DNA from: an uncultured Bacteroidales bacterium
Lineage (GTDB): Bacteria > Bacteroidota > Bacteroidia > Bacteroidales > Bacteroidaceae
NCBI GenBank assembly: GCA_902775375.1
Contig: CACYLU010000005.1
Span: 79,324 to 143,323, forward strand
Length of the DNA: 64,000 nucleotides
Direction of reading: 5' to 3'
A model generated the notes under the pieces. The model was not told where the DNA came from. It saw only the letters and a program-made list of their open reading frames with translations, and made no database searches. This document shows, one piece after another, positions 9,546 through 19,209 of this stretch (position 1 is the stretch's first letter; each line of letters opens with the position of its first letter). A program made the translations under genes and the position numbers.

Positions 9546-10211
9546 CTAATGCCGTTTCCTAACAGATCTATCTGCATTGACAGATGCCACTGTATCTGTT
9601 TGCAGACTATCTGTAGGAGCAGCAGCCATTTTGTCTTCATCCACATAGAAGATACCTTCAGGTTTATGGATAGTATAGACAGTAAACTGCTGGTTAGAAT
9701 CAAACCCATGACCTGTAATGATTCTATCAATCTGTTCAATACGGATAAATTGATCAGAATACACTTTCTGTGTGTCCTGGTTCCAAAAGAGCAGTTCCGT
9801 ATTAAAACGCTCTCCTTGTTGATTTTTTATCTCAACGTGTCCACGTAGTTCCCATAACTTTTGCTTATCATAATAATAAGCCGTATCTGATTTTATTTCT
9901 GCTTGTACATCGTTGTTCTCATCAAAATTCTCTAAATAAACACCTTCTTCGAAAGACCAGTGTGAAGGGTTAAGTTTGTCGTATACCAACCAAAGGGGAG
10001 TTGTAATACGATAACGTATAACACCAGAATCAGATATTAATGTCGTCACATCATGAGTCTCAAGAGCAGGCAATGAATCGCGGTTAGTAACTGCATCACC
10101 CAGTTGTTTCTTATTACCTGAGCATGCAGAAATAAAAAGAAGCATAACCACTGCCACGAAGACAGTGGTTATGCTAATAGTTTTATATATGCGAACTTTT
10201 ATAAGTTGCAT
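9546..10211 (-). CDS. lptC: LptC, LPS export periplasmic protein
   Basis: About 221 residues from MQLIKVRIYKTISITTVF. The longer ORF start would overlap the TPR gene and lacks support. The N-terminus has a hydrophobic segment ending in a lipobox-like LLFISACSG, so it may be a lipoprotein rather than a bitopic protein. The beta-jellyroll LptC region follows (IRYRITTPLWLVYD, EIKSDTAYYYDKQKLWELRG, RFNTELLFWNQDTQKVYSDQ). The protein passes LPS from the LptBFG exporter towards LptA/LptD. It is the third gene of the minus-strand run that starts with the beta-barrel gene, 13 bp after the TPR gene. Confidence 0.88.
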   Translation of the reverse strand: MQLIKVRIYKTISITTVFVAVVMLLFISACSGNKKQLGDAVTNRDSLPALETHDVTTLISDSGVIRYRITTPLWLVYDKLNPSHWSFEEGVYLENFDENNDVQAEIKSDTAYYYDKQKLWELRGHVEIKNQQGERFNTELLFWNQDTQKVYSDQFIRIEQIDRIITGHGFDSNQQFTVYTIHKPEGIFYVDEDKMAAAPTDSLQTDTVASVNADRSVRKRH

Positions 10212-10224
10212 AAACAATTTTAAA

Positions 10225-11550
10225 TTAACGAATGGTAGTAGTCTCGCCAATCAGACCACCTACGGTAACACGGTCACCCTTCTTCAGACCCTGCATGAAC
10301 AGGTCTTCTGATTTCGGGAAGTAACGAGAGTAAGTACGAATCAATTCGTCTGCCTGTTCAGCACAACTTGGATCCAAAGTCTTAGCACGCTGCAAGCGAT
10401 CAACGCATACATAATAAGTACAAGCATTGAGTGAACGCTCGTCGCTCCAGTTTGGATTAGCAGCATAAATCTGAGCCATCAGTATATGAGGAGCACCCCA
10501 GTCATCGCGGAAACTAATTGCCTGCTGAGTATATCTCTTGGCATTACCCCACTGCTTGATGGTTGACAGAGAAGCAGCAATAGCGTAAGCGATTTCAGCC
10601 TTCTTTGCATTGTCAGATTCCAATTGCAAAGCCTCATCGAAATACTTAACTGCGGTTTCGTACTCACCCTTCTTGAAGTACATATAAGCTACACCGTTAG
10701 CAGCGTCAGCTGTTGGGTTGATACGATACATGTAGTCAGAAGCGGTAAAATATACCTCACTCTCGTTACACTTCATCATACGAAGAATAGCGATTGTGTT
10801 CTTCAAGAATGCCTCGTTCGTCTTATTCTGCTCTACCTGAGGACCAAACACGTTCTGTAAAGTCTCGCAGTCAGCCATACCACTGTTGATGAAAACAGCA
10901 AGCACATTTTGCTTAGCAGCTTCCATATTTTCCTTAGACTTCTCATCATCGGCAGCAGCAATAGCCTGATCTGTAAGGTCTGAAGCCCACAAATAGTCAT
11001 CCAAGAACTGGTTGCTATGAGACTGATCTGCTTTCATTACTGCCATTGACTCATTGAGGAAGTTCATGATAGTGGAAGCCTTAGTATTAACGCCATCACC
11101 TTGAACTGATTCCTTAAACCATCCATAAGCAATCTTATGGTTAGGCTCTGGTGCATAAGTCAAATAATCAGCTGCTTTGTCAGCCAATGCTGCAGCATCA
11201 GACTTAACCTTAGTACCTTTAGCTCTGAATTCAGGCAGGTACTTAGTACGCAAATCATAAATGTTCATCAACTCATCAAAATACTTCTGATAGTCAGCAG
11301 AACCCTTCTGATTTGTGCTCAGAAATGAATGCAGAATGTCAATCATGTCAGAGAAAGTGTAATACTTCATCGTAGGACATTCTTTGAGGACAGCCTTGGT
11401 AGGTTCGTAAGCATCAGCATAATTCTTTGCTTTAACAGCCTCGTGACCAATAGAACTATTGGTGATGCACTCCTGGCTCTGAGCGAAAGCAGTGCTGAAA
11501 CCTCCTGCGAGGAGGGCGATTGCAAGTAAATTCTTAATTTTCATTGCCAT
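10225..11550 (-). CDS. Exported tetratricopeptide-repeat protein
   Basis: A 441-residue protein (436-441 depending on which of two nearby ATGs is used). It has a signal peptide (MKIKNLLAIALLAGGFSTAFAQ). Helical repeats fill the protein; the clearest TPR units are around GVAYMYFKKGEYETAVKYFDEAL and the following KKAEIAYAIAASLSTIKQWGNAKRY. It ends in a short beta tail (KKGDRVTVGGLIGETTTIR). No enzyme motif is seen. Position between an outer-membrane barrel and lptC suggests an envelope-assembly scaffold, but this is inference. Confidence 0.85.
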   Translation of the reverse strand: MAMKIKNLLAIALLAGGFSTAFAQSQECITNSSIGHEAVKAKNYADAYEPTKAVLKECPTMKYYTFSDMIDILHSFLSTNQKGSADYQKYFDELMNIYDLRTKYLPEFRAKGTKVKSDAAALADKAADYLTYAPEPNHKIAYGWFKESVQGDGVNTKASTIMNFLNESMAVMKADQSHSNQFLDDYLWASDLTDQAIAAADDEKSKENMEAAKQNVLAVFINSGMADCETLQNVFGPQVEQNKTNEAFLKNTIAILRMMKCNESEVYFTASDYMYRINPTADAANGVAYMYFKKGEYETAVKYFDEALQLESDNAKKAEIAYAIAASLSTIKQWGNAKRYTQQAISFRDDWGAPHILMAQIYAANPNWSDERSLNACTYYVCVDRLQRAKTLDPSCAEQADELIRTYSRYFPKSEDLFMQGLKKGDRVTVGGLIGETTTIR

Positions 11551-11576
11551 TAAATTTAAAGTGTTATTATTAATTA

Positions 11577-12857
11577 TTAATTTACTCTAGTCTTGTAGAA
11601 CCATCTTTCGTTGAATGTAACACCAATGTTAACTCTCAACTGGTTCTCATTAATAAAATTGGTTGTCTGCCCGTTAACCCTAGCGTACTGAGCAGAAATA
11701 TTGAAATAGGAACGTGACCTGAGCAAAGGTATTGAAAGACCTGCCGATACACCCCATTCTTTAGATGCCCTTACACCATCAAGTTTATAATAAGGATTGT
11801 TGTAATAAGCACCAGCTCTGTACTTGATTCTCTTCAAAATGCTACTACCGATTGGATCTGGCAGGTATTCTGCTCCTACAGCAATTTTAGTTCTGTCAAC
11901 GAACGCATCTTTATTACCCATAAATGAAACCTTGCTCCATTGCTGATAGGTTACGTCCAATCCTACAGTGAGTCTTCCATCGTAAACATAGGCGACACCG
12001 CCTCCTATTGTCATTGGTATACCAGTCTTAACATCAAGGTCTGTTTCATTAACGCTCAATCCGCTAGTATTACCACTCAAAATTTCACTAGAACTACCTT
12101 CAATTTCTTGAATATAGCTTGTATTAGTTAAATTATATCCAGGCGAAAATACTGCACCAAAAGTAGCAAAATGTTTTTTACCGAACTGATAAGAGTATTG
12201 TGCACCTATATCAAATTTCACACTGTTTATACCAACATGCTCACGTTTCATTACACCATTTGCATCAGTAAAATAAGGAAACGTATGCATCATAGAATGT
12301 TCAACATCACCCCAAAGATATGAAATATTTACGCCAATTGAAAATTTTCTGTTAATTTTATATGCTAAACCTGCATATGCCTGATGCAAACCACCTTCAC
12401 CAAAATAATTTGTAACAGTTGTTTTTTCATTATCTTCATTATTCCTGGTCACATTCTCCATGTCGTAACCCACATTGGCATATGGCAACAGGCCTAAACT
12501 CATACCAAACCTTGTACCTATACGAAAGTGCATGGACAGGTAATCAAGACTAGTGTTCTTGGCGTTGATTTTGGTGATACCGTTGTCAAAATTGGTATTT
12601 TGCAATGACATACCACCCTCAAAAATGAAAGTAAGTGAATCAACGGCAGTATATGATGCAGGGTTGGCAAAATTAGTATGAGCCTTGTCTCTCAGTCCAT
12701 AAGCCACGCCACCCATAGCCCTACTATTACTTGCCCCTTGTTCAGCCAACTGACCATAACCATAGCGGCTGTATGGCGAATTTGTGTTGTTTTGGGCAAC
12801 GACTATCCCTGAAATCAGGCAGAGTACCAGCGCCAAAAGCGTTTGTTTATATCTCAT
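11577..12857 (-). CDS. Outer-membrane beta-barrel protein (FadL/OmpP1-like)
   Basis: About 426 residues from MRYKQTLLALVLCLISGIVVAQ, chosen because this is a complete signal peptide and the promoter element lies at 12888-12895. The mature start NNTNSPYSRYGYGQLAEQG and the alternating amphipathic strands ending in an aromatic-rich GVTFNERWFYKTRVN are typical of Bacteroidetes outer-membrane barrels. It is the first gene of the run OMP, TPR, lptC, CorC-like, ppiD. In other Bacteroidales I recall the same run preceded by coaX; here the upstream gene is divergent and unrelated. Confidence 0.82.
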   Translation of the reverse strand: MRYKQTLLALVLCLISGIVVAQNNTNSPYSRYGYGQLAEQGASNSRAMGGVAYGLRDKAHTNFANPASYTAVDSLTFIFEGGMSLQNTNFDNGITKINAKNTSLDYLSMHFRIGTRFGMSLGLLPYANVGYDMENVTRNNEDNEKTTVTNYFGEGGLHQAYAGLAYKINRKFSIGVNISYLWGDVEHSMMHTFPYFTDANGVMKREHVGINSVKFDIGAQYSYQFGKKHFATFGAVFSPGYNLTNTSYIQEIEGSSSEILSGNTSGLSVNETDLDVKTGIPMTIGGGVAYVYDGRLTVGLDVTYQQWSKVSFMGNKDAFVDRTKIAVGAEYLPDPIGSSILKRIKYRAGAYYNNPYYKLDGVRASKEWGVSAGLSIPLLRSRSYFNISAQYARVNGQTTNFINENQLRVNIGVTFNERWFYKTRVN

Positions 12858-12887
12858 TTCTCTAATTAAAATTCGTACACAATTCAT

Positions 12888-12895
12888 CAAAGATA
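12888..12895 (-). promoter_or_regulatory. -7 element for the envelope-assembly operon
   Basis: CAAAGATA on the + strand (TATCTTTG on the minus strand), 31 bp upstream of the OMP start codon. It probably drives the five-gene run down to ppiD. Confidence 0.5.
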
Positions 12896-13000
12896 GAAAT
12901 TTGTTTGCAAAGATGCAACTTTTATTTCACGTAACAAAAGTTTTTTGCCCTTAATGCCGTTAAAAAAACAAAAGTGATATAAAAATTCTCTTGTTTGCAT

Positions 13001-13008
13001 TATCTTTG
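13001..13008 (+). promoter_or_regulatory. -7 element upstream of DUF4105 gene
   Basis: TATCTTTG ends 7 nt before the first ATG (13016), so the message would have almost no leader if that ATG is used. The next in-frame ATG at 13025 is therefore equally likely. Confidence 0.5.
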
Positions 13009-13015
13009 TAGCCAA

Positions 13016-14296
13016 ATGAGACAAATGAAACTTAAATATGGTTTATGGTTGCTGTTGCTTCTCTGCGAACTCAACATTTTTGCTCAAACCCGTTCACTGA
13101 CTTTACCTACTGATACGGCTGACACTTGGCAGGTGAGTCTTATAACATGTGGGCCTGGCGTAGAAGTGTACAATCAGTTTGGGCATACTGCCATACGCAT
13201 GAAGAACGTATCTCGTAACATTGACCTTATATATAATTATGGCATTTTCAGCTTCAACACCCCCAATTTCGTTCTCCGCTTTACTTTGGGAAAAACTGAC
13301 TACCTATTGGGTATCCAAGCCTATCAGGACTTTGTTGACTGGTATGCTTATTGCAACAGAGATGTTAGGGAACAGGTGCTTAACCTCAGCATAGAAGAAA
13401 AAAACACCCTCATTGGGTTGCTTAACGAAAACTACAAACCTCAGAACAGAACCTATCGTTATAATTTCTTTTACGACAACTGCGCCACCCGACCAAGAGA
13501 CTTGATTGAGAAATGCTTACAAAGCAAATTACAATATGCAGACGATATGACTACAACATCCACAGGCCAATCGTTCAGAAGCATTGTCCATGAGTTTACA
13601 GCCAACAATTCATGGTCACAATTCGGCATTGACCTATGCTTAGGCAGTGAAGCAGATAAACCTATTTCGCGTCGGGCAATGATGTTCATTCCTTTATACT
13701 TGGAAAAATATTTCGACAAGGCTACCATACTCCCCCACGAGAGAAATAATAATTCCTCACGAGAGAAAAATAAAAACCTCGTTGGAGAAAAAAGCAATGG
13801 AACTTATCCTCTAATTACCGAAAGCAAACAGTTGGTGACCATACCCGAGGCAGACAAGGTGCAAAAAGATACTCCATTTACTCCTTTCCGCTGTGCTACG
13901 TTCATGTTTATAGTGACAACGGTTCTCACCATTTACGAGATACGTTCTCGTAAAAGTTTGTGGGGGTTCGACCTCATTCTTTTTACCGCTGCCGGCATTG
14001 CAGGGTGTATGCTTGCCTTTTTGGCAACATTCTCCGAGCATCCAACAGTAAGTCCCAACTATTTGCTGTTTCTATTCCAACCACTTCATCTGTTATTATT
14101 GCCCTGGTTTATAAAAAAGGTAAAGAAGATGCAAAGAAGCAGCTATTTAGTAGTTCTAACCATAGAATTATTATTATTTATTGTATTATGGGCGATAATT
14201 CCACAGAAATTTCCGCTCGCGGTTCTTCCTCTGGCACTATGTTTGCTTGTACGTTCTGCGAGCAACTGGCTGTTGTCACAACCCTATAAGGCATGA
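13016..14296 (+). CDS. DUF4105 (Lnb-type) membrane protein, candidate lipoprotein N-acyltransferase
   Basis: About 426 residues. A signal peptide or anchor (LKYGLWLLLLLCELNIFAQ) leads into a DUF4105/Lnb_N periplasmic domain with two conserved blocks: YNQFGHTAIRM (His ~57) and YNFFYDNCATRPRD (Cys ~156). These look like a Cys-His pair of NlpC/P60 type. The C-terminal third has several hydrophobic segments (FRCATFMFIVTTVLTIYEI and four more). DUF4105 proteins of Bacteroides have been described as the lipoprotein N-acyltransferase Lnb; assigning that role here rests on family and context memory. The stop overlaps the start of the next gene by 4 bp, and secA follows, so it belongs to an export-related cluster. 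The start could be 13016 or 13025. Confidence 0.8.
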   Translation: MRQMKLKYGLWLLLLLCELNIFAQTRSLTLPTDTADTWQVSLITCGPGVEVYNQFGHTAIRMKNVSRNIDLIYNYGIFSFNTPNFVLRFTLGKTDYLLGIQAYQDFVDWYAYCNRDVREQVLNLSIEEKNTLIGLLNENYKPQNRTYRYNFFYDNCATRPRDLIEKCLQSKLQYADDMTTTSTGQSFRSIVHEFTANNSWSQFGIDLCLGSEADKPISRRAMMFIPLYLEKYFDKATILPHERNNNSSREKNKNLVGEKSNGTYPLITESKQLVTIPEADKVQKDTPFTPFRCATFMFIVTTVLTIYEIRSRKSLWGFDLILFTAAGIAGCMLAFLATFSEHPTVSPNYLLFLFQPLHLLLLPWFIKKVKKMQRSSYLVVLTIELLLFIVLWAIIPQKFPLAVLPLALCLLVRSASNWLLSQPYKA

Positions 14297-15777
14297 GAAA
14301 AGAGTTATTAGCTACCATATTAATCCTTACGATTGGAGGCTGGCAGGTACATGAAGCATCAGCACAGACACGATTGGTGGTATCACTTACCATCGACCAA
14401 CTTCGCAGTGACTATATCGATGCTTACTCACCCTACTATGGCTCACAAGGTTTCAAACGACTCTTGCGTGAAGGCAAGATATATAAACGAGTAGAGTATT
14501 CTTTCAATGTCAAAGACAGGGCAGCGGCAATGGCTGCCTTGAATACTGGTACCACTCCGTCTGTCAATGGCATCATTGGCAACGAATGGCTTGACCGCGA
14601 GACAGGTAGGCCTCGTAATTGTGTAGATGATGTTGCATTTATGGGCAACAATACTACAGAAAATACATCGGCTAACTTACTCCTTACCTCTACCCTGTCT
14701 GACGAGCTGAAAATAGCTACCAATAATCAGGCATTGGTTTATGCAATCGCTCCTTTCCGTGATGCAGCTGTTCTATCTGCAGGTCATGCCGCCAATAGCG
14801 CTTTCTGGATCAATCCAGAAACTGGCAAGTGGTGTAGCACCACCTATTACAAAGATTTTCCCTGGTGGCTTAACAATTTTAACATTCAACAGGGGCCAGA
14901 TCTTAGGGTAAACGATAATGATCGTGTGAATCGTTATCGACACTTACTCACTACACCTGCCGTAAACAATGAAGTGAACCGATTAACAGAAGAGTTGATT
15001 GCACAAAGCAATATAGGCAGAGACGATACCACTGATTTCCTTGCACTAACCTATTATGCAGGCACTTACCAACATCAACCTTTACAGAAAGTTGAACAGG
15101 AGCTGCAAACTATCTATACCAACATTGACCAGTGCATAAGTAACCTGTTTGACATGTTGGAGCGCAAAGTAGGTATGAATCATGTGTTGTTTTACATCAC
15201 TTCTACAGGTTTTACCGACCCTGTATATGATGATCTCTCTGCATACAATATCCCTTCCGGAGAGTTCTACCTAAACCGTTGTGCCACTTTGTTGAACATG
15301 TTCCTCATGGCTACCTATGGGGAAGGTAACTATGTGGAGTATTACTATGATCAACAGATATTCCTCAACCACAGGTTAATAGACAACAAGGGCCTTGATA
15401 TGGCTGAAATCCAGCAGAAAGCATCAGAGTTTCTTATACAATTTAGTGGAGTAAATGAAGTATATTCTGCAAATCGTCTATTATTAGCACCTTATACAGA
15501 ACGTTCAGAACGCTATCGCAATGGTTATCATCGCAATCGTTCTGGCGACTTAGTCATCGAAGTATTACCTGGATGGCAAATTGTCAATGAACAGACACAT
15601 GAAAAGAAAGTGGTAAGCAAGGCTTTTACACCTACCCCACTCATCATTTTGCATCCTGATTTCAAAGCTATTACAATCACGACTCCTGTTGTGGCAGAAT
15701 GCATAGCACCAACCATTGCTAACGCCATCCATATCCGTGCTCCCAATGGATGTTCCCTTCTTCCTTTATCAGAATAA
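14293..15777 (+). CDS. Alkaline-phosphatase-fold protein lacking catalytic residues
   Basis: A 494-residue exported protein (signal peptide to ~residue 25). The overall pattern follows PafA-like phosphatases: LTIDQLRSDY at the start, GTTPSVNGIIGNEW, LSAGHAANSAFWI, IPSGEFYLNRCATLLN, and YYYDQQIFLNHRLID. The first metal-ligand Asp (~35) is kept. The nucleophile Thr position is Arg76 in KDRAAAMAALNTG, the DHG motif is replaced by ITSTGFTD, and the usual STDYxGH block reads TYYAGTYQH. It is therefore predicted not to hydrolyse phosphate esters and may act as a binding or regulatory protein. The gene is translationally coupled to the DUF4105 gene (4-bp overlap) and lies 109 bp before secA. Confidence 0.85.
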   Translation: MRKELLATILILTIGGWQVHEASAQTRLVVSLTIDQLRSDYIDAYSPYYGSQGFKRLLREGKIYKRVEYSFNVKDRAAAMAALNTGTTPSVNGIIGNEWLDRETGRPRNCVDDVAFMGNNTTENTSANLLLTSTLSDELKIATNNQALVYAIAPFRDAAVLSAGHAANSAFWINPETGKWCSTTYYKDFPWWLNNFNIQQGPDLRVNDNDRVNRYRHLLTTPAVNNEVNRLTEELIAQSNIGRDDTTDFLALTYYAGTYQHQPLQKVEQELQTIYTNIDQCISNLFDMLERKVGMNHVLFYITSTGFTDPVYDDLSAYNIPSGEFYLNRCATLLNMFLMATYGEGNYVEYYYDQQIFLNHRLIDNKGLDMAEIQQKASEFLIQFSGVNEVYSANRLLLAPYTERSERYRNGYHRNRSGDLVIEVLPGWQIVNEQTHEKKVVSKAFTPTPLIILHPDFKAITITTPVVAECIAPTIANAIHIRAPNGCSLLPLSE

Positions 15778-15820
15778 GCTATTTTTTACAAAAATAGACT
15801 GATAAGTCAGTAAAAAAGTG

Positions 15821-15828
15821 TAACTTTG
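15821..15828 (+). promoter_or_regulatory. -7 element for secA
   Basis: TAACTTTG, 58 bp upstream of the secA ATG. It indicates a promoter separate from the upstream pair of genes. Confidence 0.55.
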
Positions 15829-15886
15829 CACCCCGTATGTGCAAATCATGCAAATATATTAACGATAATAATAAAAGAATAACATA

Positions 15887-18800
15887 ATGGGATTTAATGA
15901 TTTTTTGACCAAAATCTTCGGCAACAAGTCGCAGAAAGACATGAGGGAAATCAAGCCATGGATTGACAAAATCAAGGCTGCCTCACCAGAAATTGAACAA
16001 CTTGATAACGATGCATTGCGCGCTAAAACTCAGGAAATTAGACGCTATATTCAAGATGCCTCAATAGAGAAACGTGCCAAGATTGACGAACTGAAAGCTA
16101 AGATTGAAGTAACAGAGCTGGAAGATCGCGAGCCTATCTTCGCACAAATAGATAAGATAGAAAAAGAGATTCTAGACCTTTACGAGGAAAAGCTGAACGA
16201 GGTTCTGCCTCAAGTCTTCGCCATAGTGAAGGAAACTGCTAAACGTTTCTCTGAAAACGAAGAAATTGTAGTTACCGCTACTGATTTCGACCGTGATTTA
16301 GCTGCTTCACATGATTTTGTGAGAATAGAAGACGACAAGGCTATCTACCAGAATCACTGGATGGCTGGTGGCAACGAAGTGACCTGGAATATGGTACACT
16401 ACGATGTACAGCTTATCGGTGGTGTAGTTCTGCACCAAGGCAAGATTGCCGAGATGGCAACTGGTGAGGGAAAAACACTGGTAGCGACCTTACCTGTATT
16501 CCTTAACGCATTGACAGGCAACGGTGTGCATGTGGTAACTGTTAACGACTACTTGGCAAAACGAGATGCTGAATGGATGGGACCACTCTACATGTTCCAT
16601 GGTCTGAGCGTTGATTGTATCGACAAGCATCAACCCAACTCTATCGCTCGTCGCAATGCCTATTTGGCCGACATTACTTTCGGTACAAACAATGAGTTTG
16701 GTTTTGACTATCTGCGCGACAATATGGCTACCCGTCCACAAGATCTTGTGCAACGCAAGCATAACTACGCCATTGTCGATGAAGTCGATTCTGTGTTAAT
16801 TGACGATGCCCGTACACCTCTTATCATCTCTGGTCCTATACCTCAAAACGCCGACACCAAGTTGTTCGAGGATTTCCGACCTTATGTAGAGCGTATTGTG
16901 GCAAAGCAACGTGACTTGGCTACCAAATATTTGGCTGAAGCCCGCAAACTTATTTATTCAGAAGATAAAAAAGAAGTCGAGGAAGGTTTCCTCGCCCTCT
17001 ATCGAAGCCATAAGGCTCTACCAAAGAACAAGCCATTGATCAAGTTCCTCAGTGAGCAAGGCATCAAGACTGGTATGTTGGCTACCGAGGAGATCTATAT
17101 GGAGCAGAACATGAAACGTATGCCTGAGGTAACTGAACCACTTTACTTCGTAATTGACGAGAAACTGAAGAGTGTAGAACTTACCGACAAGGGCTTTGAC
17201 GAACTGAGTAGTTATACTTCAGATCCAAGTTTTTTCGTGCTTCCTGATATTGTAACACAACTGGCTGAGTTGGAGAACGACCATAGTCTGAACGATGAGG
17301 AGCGTTTAGCTAAAAAGGATGAGATGCTGAATACCTACTCATTAAGAGCCGAGCGTGTACATACTTTGATTCAGTTGCTCAAAGCATATACATTGTTTGA
17401 GATAGACGTTGACTATGTGGTGCTTAATGGTGAGGTGAAGATTGTTGATGAGCAGACAGGCCGTATTATGGAAGGTCGTCGTTGGTCAGACGGATTGCAC
17501 CAAGCAGTAGAAGCGAAGGAGCGCGTGAAGATTGAAGGTGCTACTCAAACATTCGCAACCATCACACTGCAGAACTATTTCCGCATGTATCACAAGTTGG
17601 CAGGTATGACTGGTACGGCAGAAACAGAAGAAGGCGAGTTCTGGGATATCTACAAGCTGGAGGTAGTTGTTATTCCTACCAACCGCCCAGTTATCCGAAA
17701 GGATATGAACGACCGTGTTTATAAGACAAAGCGCGAGAAATACAAGGCAGTTATTGAGGAAATTGAAGATATGGTCAACCAAGGTCGCCCTGTATTGGTG
17801 GGCACTACCTCGGTTGAAATCTCCGAGACTTTGAGCCGAATGTTGACTATGCGAAAGATTAAGCATAACGTTTTGAATGCAAAACTGCACCAGCGTGAGG
17901 CAGAGATTGTAGCACAAGCCGGCCAAACAAGTATTGTTACTATCGCCACCAACATGGCTGGTCGTGGTACCGATATCAAGTTGAGCCCGGAGGTACGCGA
18001 GGCAGGAGGTTTGGCCATCATCGGTACAGAGCGCCATGAGTCACGTCGTGTTGACCGCCAGTTGCGAGGCCGTTCAGGTCGCCAGGGTGACCCAGGGTCA
18101 TCAGTATTCTTCGTATCATTGGAAGATGACTTAATGCGTAAGTTCGCTTCTGAGAAGGTAGCTCGTTTGATGGACCGCATGGGATTTAAGGATGGCGAAG
18201 TATTGGAACATAGCCTCATCACCCGATCTATCGAGAATGCTCAGAAAAAAGTGGAAGAGAACAATTTCGGTATTCGTAAGCACTTGCTCGATTATGATGA
18301 TGTAATGAACAAGCAACGTACCGTTATCTATGAGAAACGTCGTCACGCCTTGATGGGTGAACGTATTGGTATGGATATCGCTAACATGATTTGGGAGCGA
18401 TGCGTCAATGCTACCCAGTTGGCTACTTACGATGACTGCAAGATGGAAGTGCTTAAGACCTTTGCTTTAGAAACTCCGTTCAATGAAGACGATTTCATGA
18501 ACAAGAATAAAGAAGATCTGGCAGGCATGATATTCGATAGCGCTATGCTTCACTTCAAGCAACGCACTGACCACATGGCCGAAATTGCTTATCCAGTCAT
18601 CAAGCAGGTATATGAGACACAGGGACAGATGTATGAAAACATCCTCATCCCTATTACCGATGGTCGTAAGGTATATAACATCTCTTGCAACCTAAAAGAG
18701 GCTTATGAAACTGAGTGCAAAACTATCGTTAAGCAGTTTGAAAAGTCAATCCTATTGCATGTGATTGACGAGGAATGGAAAGAAAACCTGCGTAGCCTTG

Positions 18801-19198
18801 ACGAATTGCGTAATTCTGTACAGAACGCACGATATGAACAGAAAGATCCCCTGGTACTTTACAAACTCGACTCTGCAAAACTGTTCGATGATATGGTGGA
18901 GGTCATCAACAATGACACTATCTCTATCTTGATGCGTGGGCAAATTCCTCTGCAGGAACCACAACAGGTTCAGCAAGCAGCTCCTGAGAGAAGACAAGAT
19001 ATGAGTCAACTGCGCGAGAACAAACGTGATGCCGAAACAGTTTCAGGTGGTGATCCTGCACAGCAGGCTGCTGCGGCTCATGACACACGTGAGCAGCAGA
19101 GAACACCGTACGTTGCTCCAAAGACAGTTGGACGTAACGATCCATGTCCATGCGGTAGTGGCAAGAAGTTCAAGAACTGTCACGGAAAAGGTTTATAA
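15887..19198 (+). CDS. secA: Protein translocase ATPase SecA
   Basis: A 1103-residue protein, longer than the ~900 of E. coli SecA but usual for Bacteroidetes, which carry insertions. The motor ATPase of the Sec pathway drives preproteins through SecYEG. Walker A is [14 protein letters not shown] and the DEAD-type block is [20 protein letters not shown]. Helicase motif IV-VI region includes [16 protein letters not shown] and [16 protein letters not shown]. The tail is a SEC-C zinc motif, [17 protein letters not shown], used for SecB or ribosome contact in other bacteria. It has its own promoter and is followed after 11 bp by a lipoprotein gene. Confidence 0.98.
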   Translation: MGFNDFLTKIFGNKSQKDMREIKPWIDKIKAASPEIEQLDNDALRAKTQEIRRYIQDASIEKRAKIDELKAKIEVTELEDREPIFAQIDKIEKEILDLYEEKLNEVLPQVFAIVKETAKRFSENEEIVVTATDFDRDLAASHDFVRIEDDKAIYQNHWMAGGNEVTWNMVHYDVQLIGGVVLHQGKIAEMATGEGKTLVATLPVFLNALTGNGVHVVTVNDYLAKRDAEWMGPLYMFHGLSVDCIDKHQPNSIARRNAYLADITFGTNNEFGFDYLRDNMATRPQDLVQRKHNYAIVDEVDSVLIDDARTPLIISGPIPQNADTKLFEDFRPYVERIVAKQRDLATKYLAEARKLIYSEDKKEVEEGFLALYRSHKALPKNKPLIKFLSEQGIKTGMLATEEIYMEQNMKRMPEVTEPLYFVIDEKLKSVELTDKGFDELSSYTSDPSFFVLPDIVTQLAELENDHSLNDEERLAKKDEMLNTYSLRAERVHTLIQLLKAYTLFEIDVDYVVLNGEVKIVDEQTGRIMEGRRWSDGLHQAVEAKERVKIEGATQTFATITLQNYFRMYHKLAGMTGTAETEEGEFWDIYKLEVVVIPTNRPVIRKDMNDRVYKTKREKYKAVIEEIEDMVNQGRPVLVGTTSVEISETLSRMLTMRKIKHNVLNAKLHQREAEIVAQAGQTSIVTIATNMAGRGTDIKLSPEVREAGGLAIIGTERHESRRVDRQLRGRSGRQGDPGSSVFFVSLEDDLMRKFASEKVARLMDRMGFKDGEVLEHSLITRSIENAQKKVEENNFGIRKHLLDYDDVMNKQRTVIYEKRRHALMGERIGMDIANMIWERCVNATQLATYDDCKMEVLKTFALETPFNEDDFMNKNKEDLAGMIFDSAMLHFKQRTDHMAEIAYPVIKQVYETQGQMYENILIPITDGRKVYNISCNLKEAYETECKTIVKQFEKSILLHVIDEEWKENLRSLDELRNSVQNARYEQKDPLVLYKLDSAKLFDDMVEVINNDTISILMRGQIPLQEPQQVQQAAPERRQDMSQLRENKRDAETVSGGDPAQQAAAAHDTREQQRTPYVAPKTVGRNDPCPCGSGKKFKNCHGKGL

Positions 19199-19209
19199 TA
19201 ATTGATAAT

